NCBI GenBank assembly: GCA_023475265.1
Contig: JAMCWE010000262.1
Coordinates: 1 to 43,122, forward strand
Reading direction: 5' to 3'
DNA length: 43,122 bases
DNA from: Bacteroidota bacterium
GTDB lineage: Bacteria > Bacteroidota > Ignavibacteria > Ignavibacteriales > Ignavibacteriaceae
Part shown: positions 1 through 7,889 of the stretch, in pieces
Layout: each line of letters begins with the position of its first letter
Numbering within the stretch: the first letter of the stretch is position 1
Position numbers and translations under genes: made by a program
The notes under the pieces: generated by a model
Told to the model about the DNA's origin: nothing
The model's database searches: none
Seen by the model: the letters and a program-made list of their open reading frames with translations, nothing else

Positions 1-12
1 CTCAAATGACAA

Positions 13-147
13 TTACATTGCCTGCTGATTTGTATTGCTTTGAATGCTTCCCGGACTTGTTGGAGAATCTTTACATCCTACAACAAGAATCATCATTGCA
101 GAAATTAAGATTACAAACAAGTTCCTTATTTGTGTTTTGCCTTTCAT
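13..147 (-). CDS. Small lipoprotein, 44 aa
   Basis: This short reading frame begins with ATG and has an AGGA-type ribosome site about 9 bases upstream. The product starts with a charged segment (MKGKTQIR), continues with a hydrophobic stretch (residues 10-24) and reaches a lipobox-like LVVGC, so Cys25 is the likely lipidated residue. Only about 19 residues follow (KDSPTSPGS and a Q/N-rich end), so the mature peptide is a tiny tail on a lipid anchor. This could be a complete small lipoprotein or the surviving head of a larger one; the stop codon is clear. Function unknown. The gene points toward the window's left edge and is divergent from the mscL-like gene. The signal-peptide reading is well supported by composition, but expression is unproven. 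Confidence 0.55.
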   Translation of the reverse strand: MKGKTQIRNLFVILISAMMILVVGCKDSPTSPGSIQSNTNQQAM

Positions 148-444
148 TTCGTTAATCCTTTCATGATTATTTTTAATAAAAACTCTTAGCCTATGAAAAA
201 GGCGTTAAAGCTAAAACGTAATAATTATGCCAATTGGTTTATTAGAAGTCAAACTATTATTTTACAGGTAGTTACAATTTTTGCACAAAAAACCAAAGCA
301 CCTGGAAATTCATTAGAAGTGCCTGATGTATTTTGTTCAGGCAAATAATAAAAACAAATTTTCGGTAGGTCATTATGTCTTTTTGCATTTTATTAATTTG
401 ATCACTCATTTGTAAAATTTAAAAACATAGAAGGAGTAAATAAT
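148..444. other. Divergent intergenic region upstream of mscL-like gene
   Basis: About 300 bases of AT-rich sequence separate the small lipoprotein gene (minus strand) from the mscL-like gene (plus strand). It should hold both promoters, but I can name no convincing box. It contains one short dyad, GCCTGA (321-326) with TCAGGC (337-342) around a 10-base loop. The dyad is followed by A-rich sequence rather than a T tract, so it is not an obvious terminator. A good ribosome site, GAAGGAG (430-436), precedes the ATG at 445. No further gene is seen. Confidence 0.4.
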
Positions 445-753
445 ATGTTAAAAGAATTTAGAGATTTTGCAATAAAAGGAAATGTTCTTGACATGGCCGT
501 TGGTATTATAATAGGTACAGCGTTTGGAACCATAGTAAAATCTCTAGTCAGTGATGTTCTAATGCCTCCGTTAGGAATGTTGGTTGGCAATGTAGATTTT
601 TCCGAACTTTTTATTGTATTAAAATCCGGTTCTAAATTTGCTGGGCCGTATACAAATTTGAAAGAAGCATCGGCGGCGGGTGCTGTAACCTTAAATTATG
701 GATTATTTATTAATAGCGTTGTACCTCACAACTTTCTTAAAATAAACAAATGA
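445..753 (+). pseudogene. mscL: MscL-like mechanosensitive channel, truncated before TM2
   Basis: The first ~94 residues match the large-conductance mechanosensitive channel. There is an amphipathic start ([20 protein letters not shown]), the first membrane helix ([17 protein letters not shown]) and the LMPPLG turn. A short periplasmic loop ends in [11 protein letters not shown], which is where the second helix begins. The protein then stops after only nine more residues (PHNFLKINK). Family members are usually about 130-150 aa and continue with a hydrophobic TM2 and a cytoplasmic helix. I read the other two forward frames after the break and found no remnant of TM2, so a deletion is likelier than a simple frameshift. 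A small dyad (GTTGT/ACAAC, 718-732) sits at the break point. Since TM2 lines the outside of the channel, the product is probably non-functional. The start and ribosome site (GAAGGAG) are intact. Confidence 0.75.
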
Positions 754-775
754 ATTAATTTTTTAGCGAGTGAAA

Positions 776-1537
776 ATGAAACAGAAAATAGTTTTTTTAA
801 TAACACTTCTGACTATAATTTCTTTTAATAATTATTCTCAGAAAAAAAATACAAGTACGCTATTCCAATCATCACCAATAATTTCTCTATTAAACGGCGT
901 AATGAACGACAGCTTAACCGTTGGCGAAGTTACCAGATTTGGTGATTTCGGCCTTGGTACATTTAACGGCGTTGATGGCGAAATGATAGTTCTAAACAGA
1001 AAAATTTATCGAGTAGGTAATAACGGCAAAGTTAACCTTCCATCCAGGAATGAAAGAACTCCATTCGTCTCAGTAACATTTTTCCATGCTGAAAAATCTT
1101 TTGCGTGGAATCAAAATATGAACATGAAAAAATTTATCGAAACACTTGATGAAAAACTATCTTCGAAAAATTTAATTTATGCAATTAAAGTTTCCGGTAA
1201 ATTTGATTATATGGAAACCAGAAGCGAATCTAAACAAACCAAGCCGTATTCAAATCTTGCTGATGTTTTGAAAGGTCAATCTGTTTTTAAATTTAATAAG
1301 ATTGATGGAACATTAGTCGGATTTAGATTTCCGAATTATATGCAAGGCGTAAATGTTCCCGGATATCATTTCCATTTTTTATCTGCTGATAAAAAATCCG
1401 GCGGGCATGTTTTGGATTTTTCTTCGGGAAAAGTAAAAATTGAAATTGAAGCGATAAGTAATTTTGAAATGAATTTTCCTAAAACTGAAGAATTTCTTAA
1501 GGCTGATTTTGATAAAAAGCCTACTCCAGGCTTGTAA
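776..1537 (+). CDS. budA: Alpha-acetolactate decarboxylase, exported
   Basis: Acetolactate decarboxylase converts 2-acetolactate to acetoin plus CO2. The conserved body is clear: LLNGVMNDSLTVGEV near the start, then FGLGTFNGVDGEMIVL, and the zinc site YHFHFLS with GGHVLDF. Counting from the ATG at 776 the metal histidines fall at 198, 200 and 211, an H-x-H-x10-H spacing like that of characterised enzymes. The N-terminus (MKQKIVFLITLLTIISFNNYSQ) is a signal peptide, so the enzyme is probably periplasmic or secreted. The frame is open to a GTG at 770, but AGCGAG (765-770) is better placed for the ATG at 776. No acetolactate synthase is nearby. The gene is convergent with the pseudouridine synthase, with a 3-base gap. 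The symbol is the common family name (also alsD/aldC). Confidence 0.9.
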   Translation: MKQKIVFLITLLTIISFNNYSQKKNTSTLFQSSPIISLLNGVMNDSLTVGEVTRFGDFGLGTFNGVDGEMIVLNRKIYRVGNNGKVNLPSRNERTPFVSVTFFHAEKSFAWNQNMNMKKFIETLDEKLSSKNLIYAIKVSGKFDYMETRSESKQTKPYSNLADVLKGQSVFKFNKIDGTLVGFRFPNYMQGVNVPGYHFHFLSADKKSGGHVLDFSSGKVKIEIEAISNFEMNFPKTEEFLKADFDKKPTPGL

Positions 1538-1540
1538 GAA

Positions 1541-2116
1541 TTATCTTTTCAATTCTTCAATTTCATTTTTGGTTAATTCGCGGATAGAACCCGGAGTTAA
1601 ATTTCCGAGGGAGATATTTTTTATTCTTACTCTTATTAATCTTAAGGTTGGAAAGCCAATGCTTGCCGTCATTTTTCTAACTTGACGGTTTCTGCCTTCC
1701 GTAAGAATTAAACTAATCCATGATGTCGGAATATTTTTTCTTTCTCTAATCGGAGGAATTCTTGGCGGGAATGAAGGTTTGGTAATTTTTTTAGCAATCG
1801 CCGGTAAAGTTTTTTTATTTTGAATTATTACTCCTCTTCGCAATTTTTCTAAATCATCTTCCGAGGGAATTTTTTCAACTTGAACAAAATATTCTCTTTC
1901 ATGTTTATAATTAGGATTTAAAAGATAATCCGTTAATGCCTTATCATTAGTTAGCAACAATAAACCTTCGCTGTCAAAATCAAGTCTTCCAACTGGATAA
2001 ATATCTTTTGGAAAATTAAAAATATCCGATAAAGTTTTTCTTCTCTCTTTGTCAGTAAATTGAGAAAGAATTCCATACGGTTTATTCAAAATAAAATATT
2101 TAAAATTCTGGTGCAT
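1541..2116 (-). CDS. rluE: RluE-like 23S rRNA pseudouridine synthase
   Basis: This 191-residue protein belongs to the RsuA/RluB/RluE group of pseudouridine synthases, which isomerise uridine in rRNA. It opens directly with YFILNKPYGILSQFT, so the N-terminal S4 domain typical of RsuA and RluB is absent, as in RluE. The catalytic motif GRLDFDSEGLLLLTND places the active aspartate at D46. The C-terminal signature LTEGRNRQVRKM is present. RluE acts on U2457 of 23S rRNA in Escherichia coli; the site here is inferred only from subgroup. The ATG overlaps the last 17 bases of the upstream glycosyltransferase gene, so the two are probably co-transcribed and translationally coupled. The ribosome site is weak, which fits coupling. 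The link between the two functions is not obvious. Confidence 0.85.
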   Translation of the reverse strand: MHQNFKYFILNKPYGILSQFTDKERRKTLSDIFNFPKDIYPVGRLDFDSEGLLLLTNDKALTDYLLNPNYKHEREYFVQVEKIPSEDDLEKLRRGVIIQNKKTLPAIAKKITKPSFPPRIPPIRERKNIPTSWISLILTEGRNRQVRKMTASIGFPTLRLIRVRIKNISLGNLTPGSIRELTKNEIEELKR

Positions 2117-2744
2117 AGGTATTAGTTATGCTGTTCGGTGCATCGCGGTGATATTTATAAGTATTGAAATTAACTTTTTCAACTTTGAAATATTTCTCAG
2201 CCCTTTCCAGAAATTCCGAATCTTCGCTGTAGTCAATATTTCTGAAACCGTTTAAATTTAGAAATACTTTTCTCTTTCCAAAAAAAGTTGCGCCAACTGT
2301 ACACTGAGAAAGATGAATTAGTTTTTGCGGATTATTTTTATCTCTTACATATTCATCACCAATAATATTAACCCCGCCATGAATTAAATCTATCTCAGGA
2401 TATTTTTCCAAAAACTGATATCGAATTAATAAATGATCTTTCTCGTACTCGTCATCGCTGTCAAGAAATGTTATGTATTTCCCTGTTGCGTTTTTTATTC
2501 CTTTATTCCGGCTTAATGGTAATTTGATATTTTCTTGCTGCATTATTTTAATGTTTGAATATTTAGAATAATTTTCCGTTAAAATTTGAAATGAATTATC
2601 TTCGCTGCCGTCATCAATTGCTATAAGTTCCCATTCTTTTAATGACTGCCTTAGAAGTGAATCAATACTTCGTTTAAGATAGGATTCTCTATTATAAACT
2701 GTAAGTATTACAGAAACTTTGTAATCAACTTCCGGAATTGACAA
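2100..2744 (-). CDS. GT2-family glycosyltransferase
   Basis: This 214-residue protein has a GT-A fold glycosyltransferase family 2 domain. It shows the nucleotide-binding start VSVILTVYNRESYLKRSIDSL, then AIDDGSEDNS, and the DxD metal motif FLDSDDEYE. It is short for the family and ends soon after the catalytic core with no membrane segment, so it is a cytoplasmic enzyme adding a sugar from a nucleotide-sugar donor. Acceptor and sugar cannot be told. The start is a TTG at 2744: a clear AAAGGA ribosome site lies about 9 bases upstream and no better ATG precedes the VSVIL core. It is upstream of and overlapping the RluE-like gene. The GT9 gene at 3328 on the other strand may serve a related surface-glycan pathway, though the two are not in one operon. 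Confidence 0.85.
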   Translation of the reverse strand: MSIPEVDYKVSVILTVYNRESYLKRSIDSLLRQSLKEWELIAIDDGSEDNSFQILTENYSKYSNIKIMQQENIKLPLSRNKGIKNATGKYITFLDSDDEYEKDHLLIRYQFLEKYPEIDLIHGGVNIIGDEYVRDKNNPQKLIHLSQCTVGATFFGKRKVFLNLNGFRNIDYSEDSEFLERAEKYFKVEKVNFNTYKYHRDAPNSITNTYAPEF

Positions 2745-2981
2745 AATTTTTTCCTTTCAAATAAATTGAAATAATATTTAAAGAAAATTGGATTTAATTA
2801 TAAAATAAAATAATGAAAAAAAACGTGTTCTGTGTAAATTATAGTTCTTTAGGTCAATAGTTCAATTTTATCATAAGTTTATTTATTTTTAAATGGTAAA
2901 ATTGATCGGGTTAAGATGGACATGATCGCTACCTAATAAATAAGAGTTAATCAGAAACTCAATTAACCGGCGAGGTTTAAA

Positions 2982-3209
2982 ATGTCATATAGAGATCAGC
3001 AAAAATATTTAGATGAATTGAGAAAGTATGAAAAGAAGTTCGATCATAATGAGCTTGAAGAATATAAGATGTTTGTAAAAATGCAGAAAGATGAGGAAGA
3101 ATTTGATTCTGTTTCTCTTCAAAGATTAACCGAACTTTTCGGGAAATATTATCAACCTGTAGATAAACATAAATATGATTCTTTCTTTAAAAAGAGAGAC
3201 AATTTATAA
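2982..3209 (+). CDS. Small charged hypothetical protein, 75 aa
   Basis: I do not recognise a family. The product is rich in Lys, Glu, Asp and Tyr (MSYRDQQKYLDELRKYEKKF at the start), with no signal peptide or membrane segment, and it looks largely alpha-helical, possibly a short coiled coil around residues 5-45. The gene has a good start: GAGG lies 9 bases before the ATG. A small dyad (GAGTT/AACTC, about 2944-2960) lies in the leader. It stands alone between a divergent glycosyltransferase gene and the GT9 gene 118 bases downstream. Codon use resembles its neighbours, which supports a real gene. A cytoplasmic accessory or regulatory protein is possible but unproven. Confidence 0.6.
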   Translation: MSYRDQQKYLDELRKYEKKFDHNELEEYKMFVKMQKDEEEFDSVSLQRLTELFGKYYQPVDKHKYDSFFKKRDNL

Positions 3210-3327
3210 TTTTAATTCATAAATTTTTGCCTTCCAAATAATTTTCTCAGGGGAAATATGCTTTTCTGAAAAGTTAGATATTCTCTAAAATTTCCTTAAA
3301 TTTTCACAACAAAATTAAATCTGCTTA

Positions 3328-4386
3328 ATGAAAATTTTAATATTAGCACTTTCGGGCATCGGCGATGCACTTATGTTTACACCAGCATTAAAATTAATTC
3401 GTGCGACTTATCCCGATGCACAAATCGATGCGCTTGTAATGTTCAAAGCCGTAAAGGATATGTATGAAAGAAATCCGGATATAAATAACATCCATTACTT
3501 TGAATTTCTCAACCGGGGATTTATTCCATCATTAAAATTTTTATTCGGCTTAAGGAAAAAATATGATATTTCAATAAATGTTTATCCTTCCAACCGGAAA
3601 GAATATAATGTAATCAATTTTTTAATCGGAGCGCCGAAACGCGCTGGTGTAAAATATTTAAGAATGAATGCTCGCGAACTCGGTTTCTTAAATAATATTT
3701 CTATCGTTGAAGACGATTCATTGCATAACGTTCAAACTAATATTAAGCTGGTTGAAAAATTATTAAATAAAAAATTTGCTGAAGAACCGGATCTCAATTT
3801 TCCATTGACTAAAGATGATGAAAATTTTGCCGAAGAATTTCTTATCAATACAAACATTAAAGAAAATGATTTGGTAATTGGTTTCCATCCAGGTTCGGCT
3901 ACTTTGAAGAATCATATAAAAAGAAGATGGGAACCGGAAAAGTTTATTCAGCTTGGTAAAAAATTAATTGAGACGAAAAATGCAAAGATATTAATTTTCG
4001 GCGGACCGGAAGAAGAAGATCTAAAAAAATTAATAGTCAATTCAATTGATTCCGAAAATGCAAAGCTGGTAGACACAAAAAATTTACCGCAAAGTGCAGC
4101 GGTATTAAAAAGATGCGATGTGTTTGTAACCAATGATTCGAGCATGCTGCATATTGCTTCCGCAATGAAAAGAAAAGTTGTGGCAATAATGGGGCCTACA
4201 AATCCAAATTACATTCATCCATGGAATACGGATTACAAAATTGTTTCGTTGAATTTGGAATGTTCTCCGTGTTTTATTTATTCACCACGGCAATTGATTT
4301 GTTTTCGGAATGATGTAAAATTCAAATGCATAAAAGAGCTGAGCGTTGATTTGGTTTATAATTCCGTTTTAGATTTTTTGAAATAA
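3328..4386 (+). CDS. GT9-family (heptosyltransferase-like) glycosyltransferase
   Basis: This 352-residue protein resembles the ADP-heptose:LPS heptosyltransferases (GT9). The N-terminal half starts with MKILILALSGIGDALMFTPAL, the usual GT9 opening in which the Asp is catalytic. The C-terminal half contains VIGFHPGS and FVTNDSSMLHIASAMKRKVVAIMGPTNP, the nucleotide-sugar site. A Cys-rich tail (LECSPCFIY...LICF...FKCI) is also common in the family. It acts at the cytoplasmic face of the inner membrane, likely adding a sugar to lipopolysaccharide core or another surface glycan; the exact donor is unknown. No strong ribosome site is visible before the ATG. The 3' end overlaps the convergent LOG-family gene by 18 bases. 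Confidence 0.85.
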   Translation: MKILILALSGIGDALMFTPALKLIRATYPDAQIDALVMFKAVKDMYERNPDINNIHYFEFLNRGFIPSLKFLFGLRKKYDISINVYPSNRKEYNVINFLIGAPKRAGVKYLRMNARELGFLNNISIVEDDSLHNVQTNIKLVEKLLNKKFAEEPDLNFPLTKDDENFAEEFLINTNIKENDLVIGFHPGSATLKNHIKRRWEPEKFIQLGKKLIETKNAKILIFGGPEEEDLKKLIVNSIDSENAKLVDTKNLPQSAAVLKRCDVFVTNDSSMLHIASAMKRKVVAIMGPTNPNYIHPWNTDYKIVSLNLECSPCFIYSPRQLICFRNDVKFKCIKELSVDLVYNSVLDFLK

Positions 4387-4914
4387 ATTCTTTTCTAAAT
4401 AATCTGCAATTTCTCCTGGCGTATCGAAACATTTTATTAAACCGTTTTTTCTTCCTTCATGTTCAATTTGTTTTTCCATTATGCTGACAATCTCTTTCCA
4501 CAATTTAGAATGACAGGCAACAGGCTTAATTACCGAAAGATTTTTATTCATAAATTCCCAAACAACCGAAAGTTCAAGCAAAGTACCGGTGCCGCCTTGA
4601 AGAATAACATATCCGTCGCCAAATTCAACAAGCTTTGAAATTCTTTCGAACAAAGTTTTACATTCAATTTGTTTTGTTAAATGCTTGCTCGGAGCCGTAC
4701 CCCAAATATCAACAGTAACTCCAATTGCTTCTGCACCATTTTCTTTCGCGCCTTTGGAAACTGCGTCCATTATTCCTTGGTAACCACCTGTGCAAACATT
4801 AAAACCTTTCTTTGCCAAAATAATTCCAAGCTCATAAGCTGTTTCATATTCTTTATCTCCCGGCTTCGGAATTGAACTGCCGAAAATTGTAATTGTTTTT
4901 TTCTTTTGATCCAT
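4369..4914 (-). CDS. LOG-family (Rossmann-fold) nucleotide-binding protein
   Basis: The protein has the fold of the LOG/'lysine decarboxylase-like' family, whose studied members are phosphoribohydrolases that cleave the ribose-5-phosphate bond of nucleoside monophosphates. It starts with TITIFGSSIPKPGDKEY, then has TGGYQGIMDAVSKGA and the signature GGTGTLLEL (usually PGGxGTxxE; here Q replaces P). About 181 residues is normal for the family. The frame extends to a TTG at 4920, but the ATG at 4914 (MDQKKKTITIFG) is the more natural start. The ribosome site is only purine-rich. Substrate is uncertain: cytokinin-type activity should not be assumed for this subgroup. It is convergent with the GT9 gene. 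Confidence 0.8.
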   Translation of the reverse strand: MDQKKKTITIFGSSIPKPGDKEYETAYELGIILAKKGFNVCTGGYQGIMDAVSKGAKENGAEAIGVTVDIWGTAPSKHLTKQIECKTLFERISKLVEFGDGYVILQGGTGTLLELSVVWEFMNKNLSVIKPVACHSKLWKEIVSIMEKQIEHEGRKNGLIKCFDTPGEIADYLEKNLFQKI

Positions 4915-5043
4915 GTGCAAAAATTTTTCTTTTTTCTGTATTTGAATTTAATTAAGATATAATCTTATCAATTGGAAAGGAGAAAAAATAAAAATAATGA
5001 AAATTTGAATTATCAAAATTAAGCTGTTATTTAATTTTAAAAT

Positions 5044-6012
5044 TTACTCGTAATAATTTTTATCCCATTTATGAACTTTTAATTCGTCCAGCAGCTTGGG
5101 TGAAAGCGATCCTTTTTTTACGCTTGCAATATTTGCAAAAAGATTTTTTTCCTTTCGCATTCCGGGAATGACCGATGTAACGGCATCAAAGCTTATGATG
5201 AATCGCAATGCTGCTTCGGCAAGAGATTGTGTTTCCAATTTCACATCATTCCAAATTTTATCAGCTCTTAATTTTACATCCACTTTTCTCTTATCGCGAA
5301 AATAATTATTGCGAAAATCGCCTACCGGAAATTCAGTAGACGGATTAATGTTGCCGGTTAATGCGCCTTCATCAAAAGGAACACGCGCAATAATGCTGAT
5401 ATTGTTCTCTTTGCAAAAAGGGAATAAGCGTTCAATTGGTTTTTGTTCGAAGATATTAAAGATTACCTGGTAGCTGTCAATTAATCCAGTCTTGCCTGCT
5501 TCAATTCCGTTTGTCGGCTGATGATCGTTTATAGAAATTCCCCAGTATCGAACCTTACCATCTTTTTTTAATTTTTGAACTGCTTCTTTCCAATCATCGC
5601 TGCGGCTCCACTTGTCATTCCATACATGAAATTGCATTAGGTCAACATAATCTCTTTTAAGATTTCTAAGACTTTCTTCTGTTTTTTTAATGATATGTTT
5701 TTTTGAAAATGATTCTTCTAAAGTTGAATTACCGGAAGCCGGCCATTCGTATTTTTGCGAAGGTATTTTCGAAGCAATGAACAATTTTTTACCTGTTTCT
5801 TTTTCAACTTCGCCTACCAGATTTTCGCTATGACCGTTGCCATAAACAAGTGCAGTATCGAAAAAATTTATTCCTTCATCAATAGCTTTAATTAATACTT
5901 TTTTTGATTCTATGTCATCGGCTCCAATCCACATTGATTTACCAATACCCCAGCAGCCGAAACCCAAGACAGATATAGATTGATTAGACTTTGCAAATTT
6001 TTTAAGCATCAT
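5044..6012 (-). CDS. Aldo/keto reductase
   Basis: This 322-residue NADPH-dependent oxidoreductase of the aldo/keto reductase superfamily forms a cytoplasmic (beta/alpha)8 barrel. The catalytic tetrad is complete: D52 and Y57 (NFFDTALVYGNGHSE), K82 (ASKIP) and H129 (LMQFHVW). The cofactor region near the C-terminus (AVTSVIPGMRKEKNLFANIA) is also typical. The family reduces aldehydes or ketones to alcohols, and the particular substrate cannot be read from sequence. The gene is monocistronic: its upstream region is the long divergent gap before the sigma factor gene, and the next gene on its strand (4914) is about 130 bases away with no overlap. The start MMLKKF offers two adjacent Mets; either is possible. 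Confidence 0.88.
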   Translation of the reverse strand: MMLKKFAKSNQSISVLGFGCWGIGKSMWIGADDIESKKVLIKAIDEGINFFDTALVYGNGHSENLVGEVEKETGKKLFIASKIPSQKYEWPASGNSTLEESFSKKHIIKKTEESLRNLKRDYVDLMQFHVWNDKWSRSDDWKEAVQKLKKDGKVRYWGISINDHQPTNGIEAGKTGLIDSYQVIFNIFEQKPIERLFPFCKENNISIIARVPFDEGALTGNINPSTEFPVGDFRNNYFRDKRKVDVKLRADKIWNDVKLETQSLAEAALRFIISFDAVTSVIPGMRKEKNLFANIASVKKGSLSPKLLDELKVHKWDKNYYE

Positions 6013-6320
6013 AAAAATTCAGCTTTGTTAGTTTAGTTAGGTGTTTTTCTTTTTAAATTATTTTACTTGATTTATCTCCAAATCAAAATAACATTTTAAA
6101 ACTTATTTACAAACTGATACACAAAAAATCAATTTATTAAGAAAGTAACTTTCTAAAGCGTGAAAGAAATCATAAAATTTTAATTAGCATTTTAATGAAG
6201 CTTAACCGGGCATTTGTTTAAAAGAATGAATATTTTAAAATAAGGTCCAATTAAAATTATAATTCACTTCACAACCTTTTTGAATAAACGAGGTCTAACT
6301 TAACAGAAGAAAAGGATTAG
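6013..6320. promoter_or_regulatory. Divergent regulatory region, possible ECF-type promoter
   Basis: This 308-base AT-rich gap divides the aldo/keto reductase gene from the ECF sigma operon. Close to the sigma gene there is AACC at 6273-6276 and GTCT at 6293-6296, separated by 16 bases. That resembles the general ECF promoter layout (AAC-type -35 box, GTC-type -10 box, 16-17 spacer) and would fit autoregulation, a common habit of such operons. The match is short and could be chance. No gene is seen in the gap. Confidence 0.3.
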
Positions 6321-6899
6321 ATGACACAAGAAGAAAACAACTTGATACTAGCGGCTCAGAAAGGAGATAGAACGGCTTTCGAAGATCTCATTTACCTTTA
6401 TGACAAAAATGTTCTCGGCATCGCTTATTCCTTTGCCGGAAGCAGCGAAGATGCTAAAGATATTTACCAGGAAGTTTTTTTGCGGGTCTTTAAGAGCATA
6501 AAGAAGTTTGAGTTCAGAAGCGAATTCTCCACCTGGCTTTACCGGATAACGACCAACGTTTGCCTGACGTATCGTACCCAGAAAAAGAAGCTAGCGTACA
6601 CTTCTTTGGATGAAGAATATGATGCTGAAGACGGTGAGCAGAGGTCGTTAGCCGATTCTCTGATCGGAAGCGGGAAGACAGACGACCAAGCTATCGGTTC
6701 CGAAATCTCCGAACAAATTGAAACTGGACTTGAAAAGCTTTCGCCGCAGCAAAAGATGGTTTTTACGCTGAAACATTTTAAAGGATATAAGATCAAGGAA
6801 ATTTCTTCAATGATGAATTGTACCGAAGGTACTGTGAAGAATTATCTCTTCTTTGCTACACAAAGGATGAGAGAACATTTAAAAGATTTTTTGGATTAG
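6321..6899 (+). CDS. ECF-type RNA polymerase sigma factor
   Basis: This 192-residue sigma-70 family factor has only regions 2 and 4, as in extracytoplasmic-function (group IV) sigma factors. Region 2 covers about residues 10-80 (ALEDLIYLYD-like helix, then DAKDIYQEVFLRVFKSI and FSTWLYRITTNVCLTYRT). Region 4 covers about 130-185 (LSPQQKMVFTLKHFKGYKIKEISSMMNCTEGTVKNYLFFATQRMR, the helix-turn-helix that reads the -35 box). An acidic linker of about 35 residues lies between. An AAGGA ribosome site precedes the ATG. The next gene, 9 bases downstream, encodes its likely membrane anti-sigma factor, so this is a transcription switch responding to an extracytoplasmic signal. Confidence 0.93.
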   Translation: MTQEENNLILAAQKGDRTAFEDLIYLYDKNVLGIAYSFAGSSEDAKDIYQEVFLRVFKSIKKFEFRSEFSTWLYRITTNVCLTYRTQKKKLAYTSLDEEYDAEDGEQRSLADSLIGSGKTDDQAIGSEISEQIETGLEKLSPQQKMVFTLKHFKGYKIKEISSMMNCTEGTVKNYLFFATQRMREHLKDFLD

Positions 6900-6908
6900 G
6901 AGTAAAAA

Positions 6909-7889
6909 ATGGATCATCAAATATTTAATGAAATGATTCAACTGGCGCTGCTTGATGAATTAAACGACGATGAAATGAAGAAGCTTCACCAGCATCTGAT
7001 CGAATGCAGCGACTGCCAGGCTGAGTATGATAGGCTGAACAAATATCTTTCTATCATTAATCAAAATAAAAGCGGAGCGGTTGACGACGAACTTTTGCAG
7101 GAAGCCAGAAATCAGTTCCGGAGAAAGCTTAATTATGATATTTCAAGACAATCAATTTTAGAAAAGTTATTTAGTGCGTTCAGAAAAAATATCTGGATTT
7201 ATAAACGACCCGCATTAGCCGGTGCATTTTCAATTGCTGTTGGCTTATTCGCCGGGTATTTAATTTTTTCACCGGGCAGTTCGTCAAATATGAATTTAAT
7301 TGGAGATAAAAATGGTGTTGAAGAAAATGCAACAACAATTTCTAATGTAAGATTCATTAACGATTCTTCCAGCACCGGCGAAGTCGCATTCACCTTTGAT
7401 GCAATTAAGCAGGTTACGATGAGAGGAAAGCTGAGCGATCCTTCAGTGCAGAGAATCTTAGCAGAAGCTCTTGTTAACGAAAAAAATCCAGGCACGAGAA
7501 TTCAAACTGTAAATGCGCTTGCAAATATTTCAAATAAGCAGGAAAGCTTGCCAACCGGTAAGTCTAATGTAAATCCAAAAGTAAAGTCGGCATTATTAAC
7601 GGCTTTAAAATATGACGGAAATCCTGCAGTCCGAATGGAAGCCTTAAAGGCATTACTTAATTTCCCGTTCGACAACGATATAAACGAAGCTTTGCTTTTC
7701 GTGCTTCAGCGCGATAAGAATTCCGGACTTCGTATTGCAGCTATTAACGGGCTTGCAAGCGCAACCCAGAATGGAAAGACAATCGATCCCGAAACAATTA
7801 AAATCTTAAATCAAAAAATTAAAAACGATGACAACGAATATGTACGCATTCGTGCTGCATCCTTAATAAAGGAAGAGAACATACAATGA
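6909..7889 (+). CDS. Membrane anti-sigma factor, zinc finger plus HEAT repeats
   Basis: The 326-residue protein starts with an anti-sigma zinc-binding domain: H29, C33 and C36 form the H-x3-C-x2-C motif (HLIECSDC) that holds ECF sigma factors. One membrane helix follows at about residues 102-120 (ALAGAFSIAVGLFAGYLIF). The C-terminal ~155 residues (about 170-323) hold HEAT-like helical repeats, seen as repeated hydrophobic pairs ending in 'VRMEALKALLNF', 'LRIAAINGLAS' and 'VRIRAASLI'. With the zinc finger inside the cell, the HEAT domain should face the periplasm and may sense a protein partner or be clipped by proteases. It lies 9 bases after the sigma gene, and its stop overlaps the start of the DUF4097 gene (ATGA), so the three are one unit. 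Confidence 0.88.
   Translation: MDHQIFNEMIQLALLDELNDDEMKKLHQHLIECSDCQAEYDRLNKYLSIINQNKSGAVDDELLQEARNQFRRKLNYDISRQSILEKLFSAFRKNIWIYKRPALAGAFSIAVGLFAGYLIFSPGSSSNMNLIGDKNGVEENATTISNVRFINDSSSTGEVAFTFDAIKQVTMRGKLSDPSVQRILAEALVNEKNPGTRIQTVNALANISNKQESLPTGKSNVNPKVKSALLTALKYDGNPAVRMEALKALLNFPFDNDINEALLFVLQRDKNSGLRIAAINGLASATQNGKTIDPETIKILNQKIKNDDNEYVRIRAASLIKEENIQ

Noticed and set aside
321-342. GCCTGA/TCAGGC hairpin as a terminator or riboswitch
   Set aside because: The stem is only six bases with a 10-base loop and no T tract, and no known riboswitch core is seen around it.
3248-3280. CTTTTCTGAAAAG dyad before the GT9 gene as a terminator
   Set aside because: The stem is short with a one-base centre and is not followed by T residues; likely chance.
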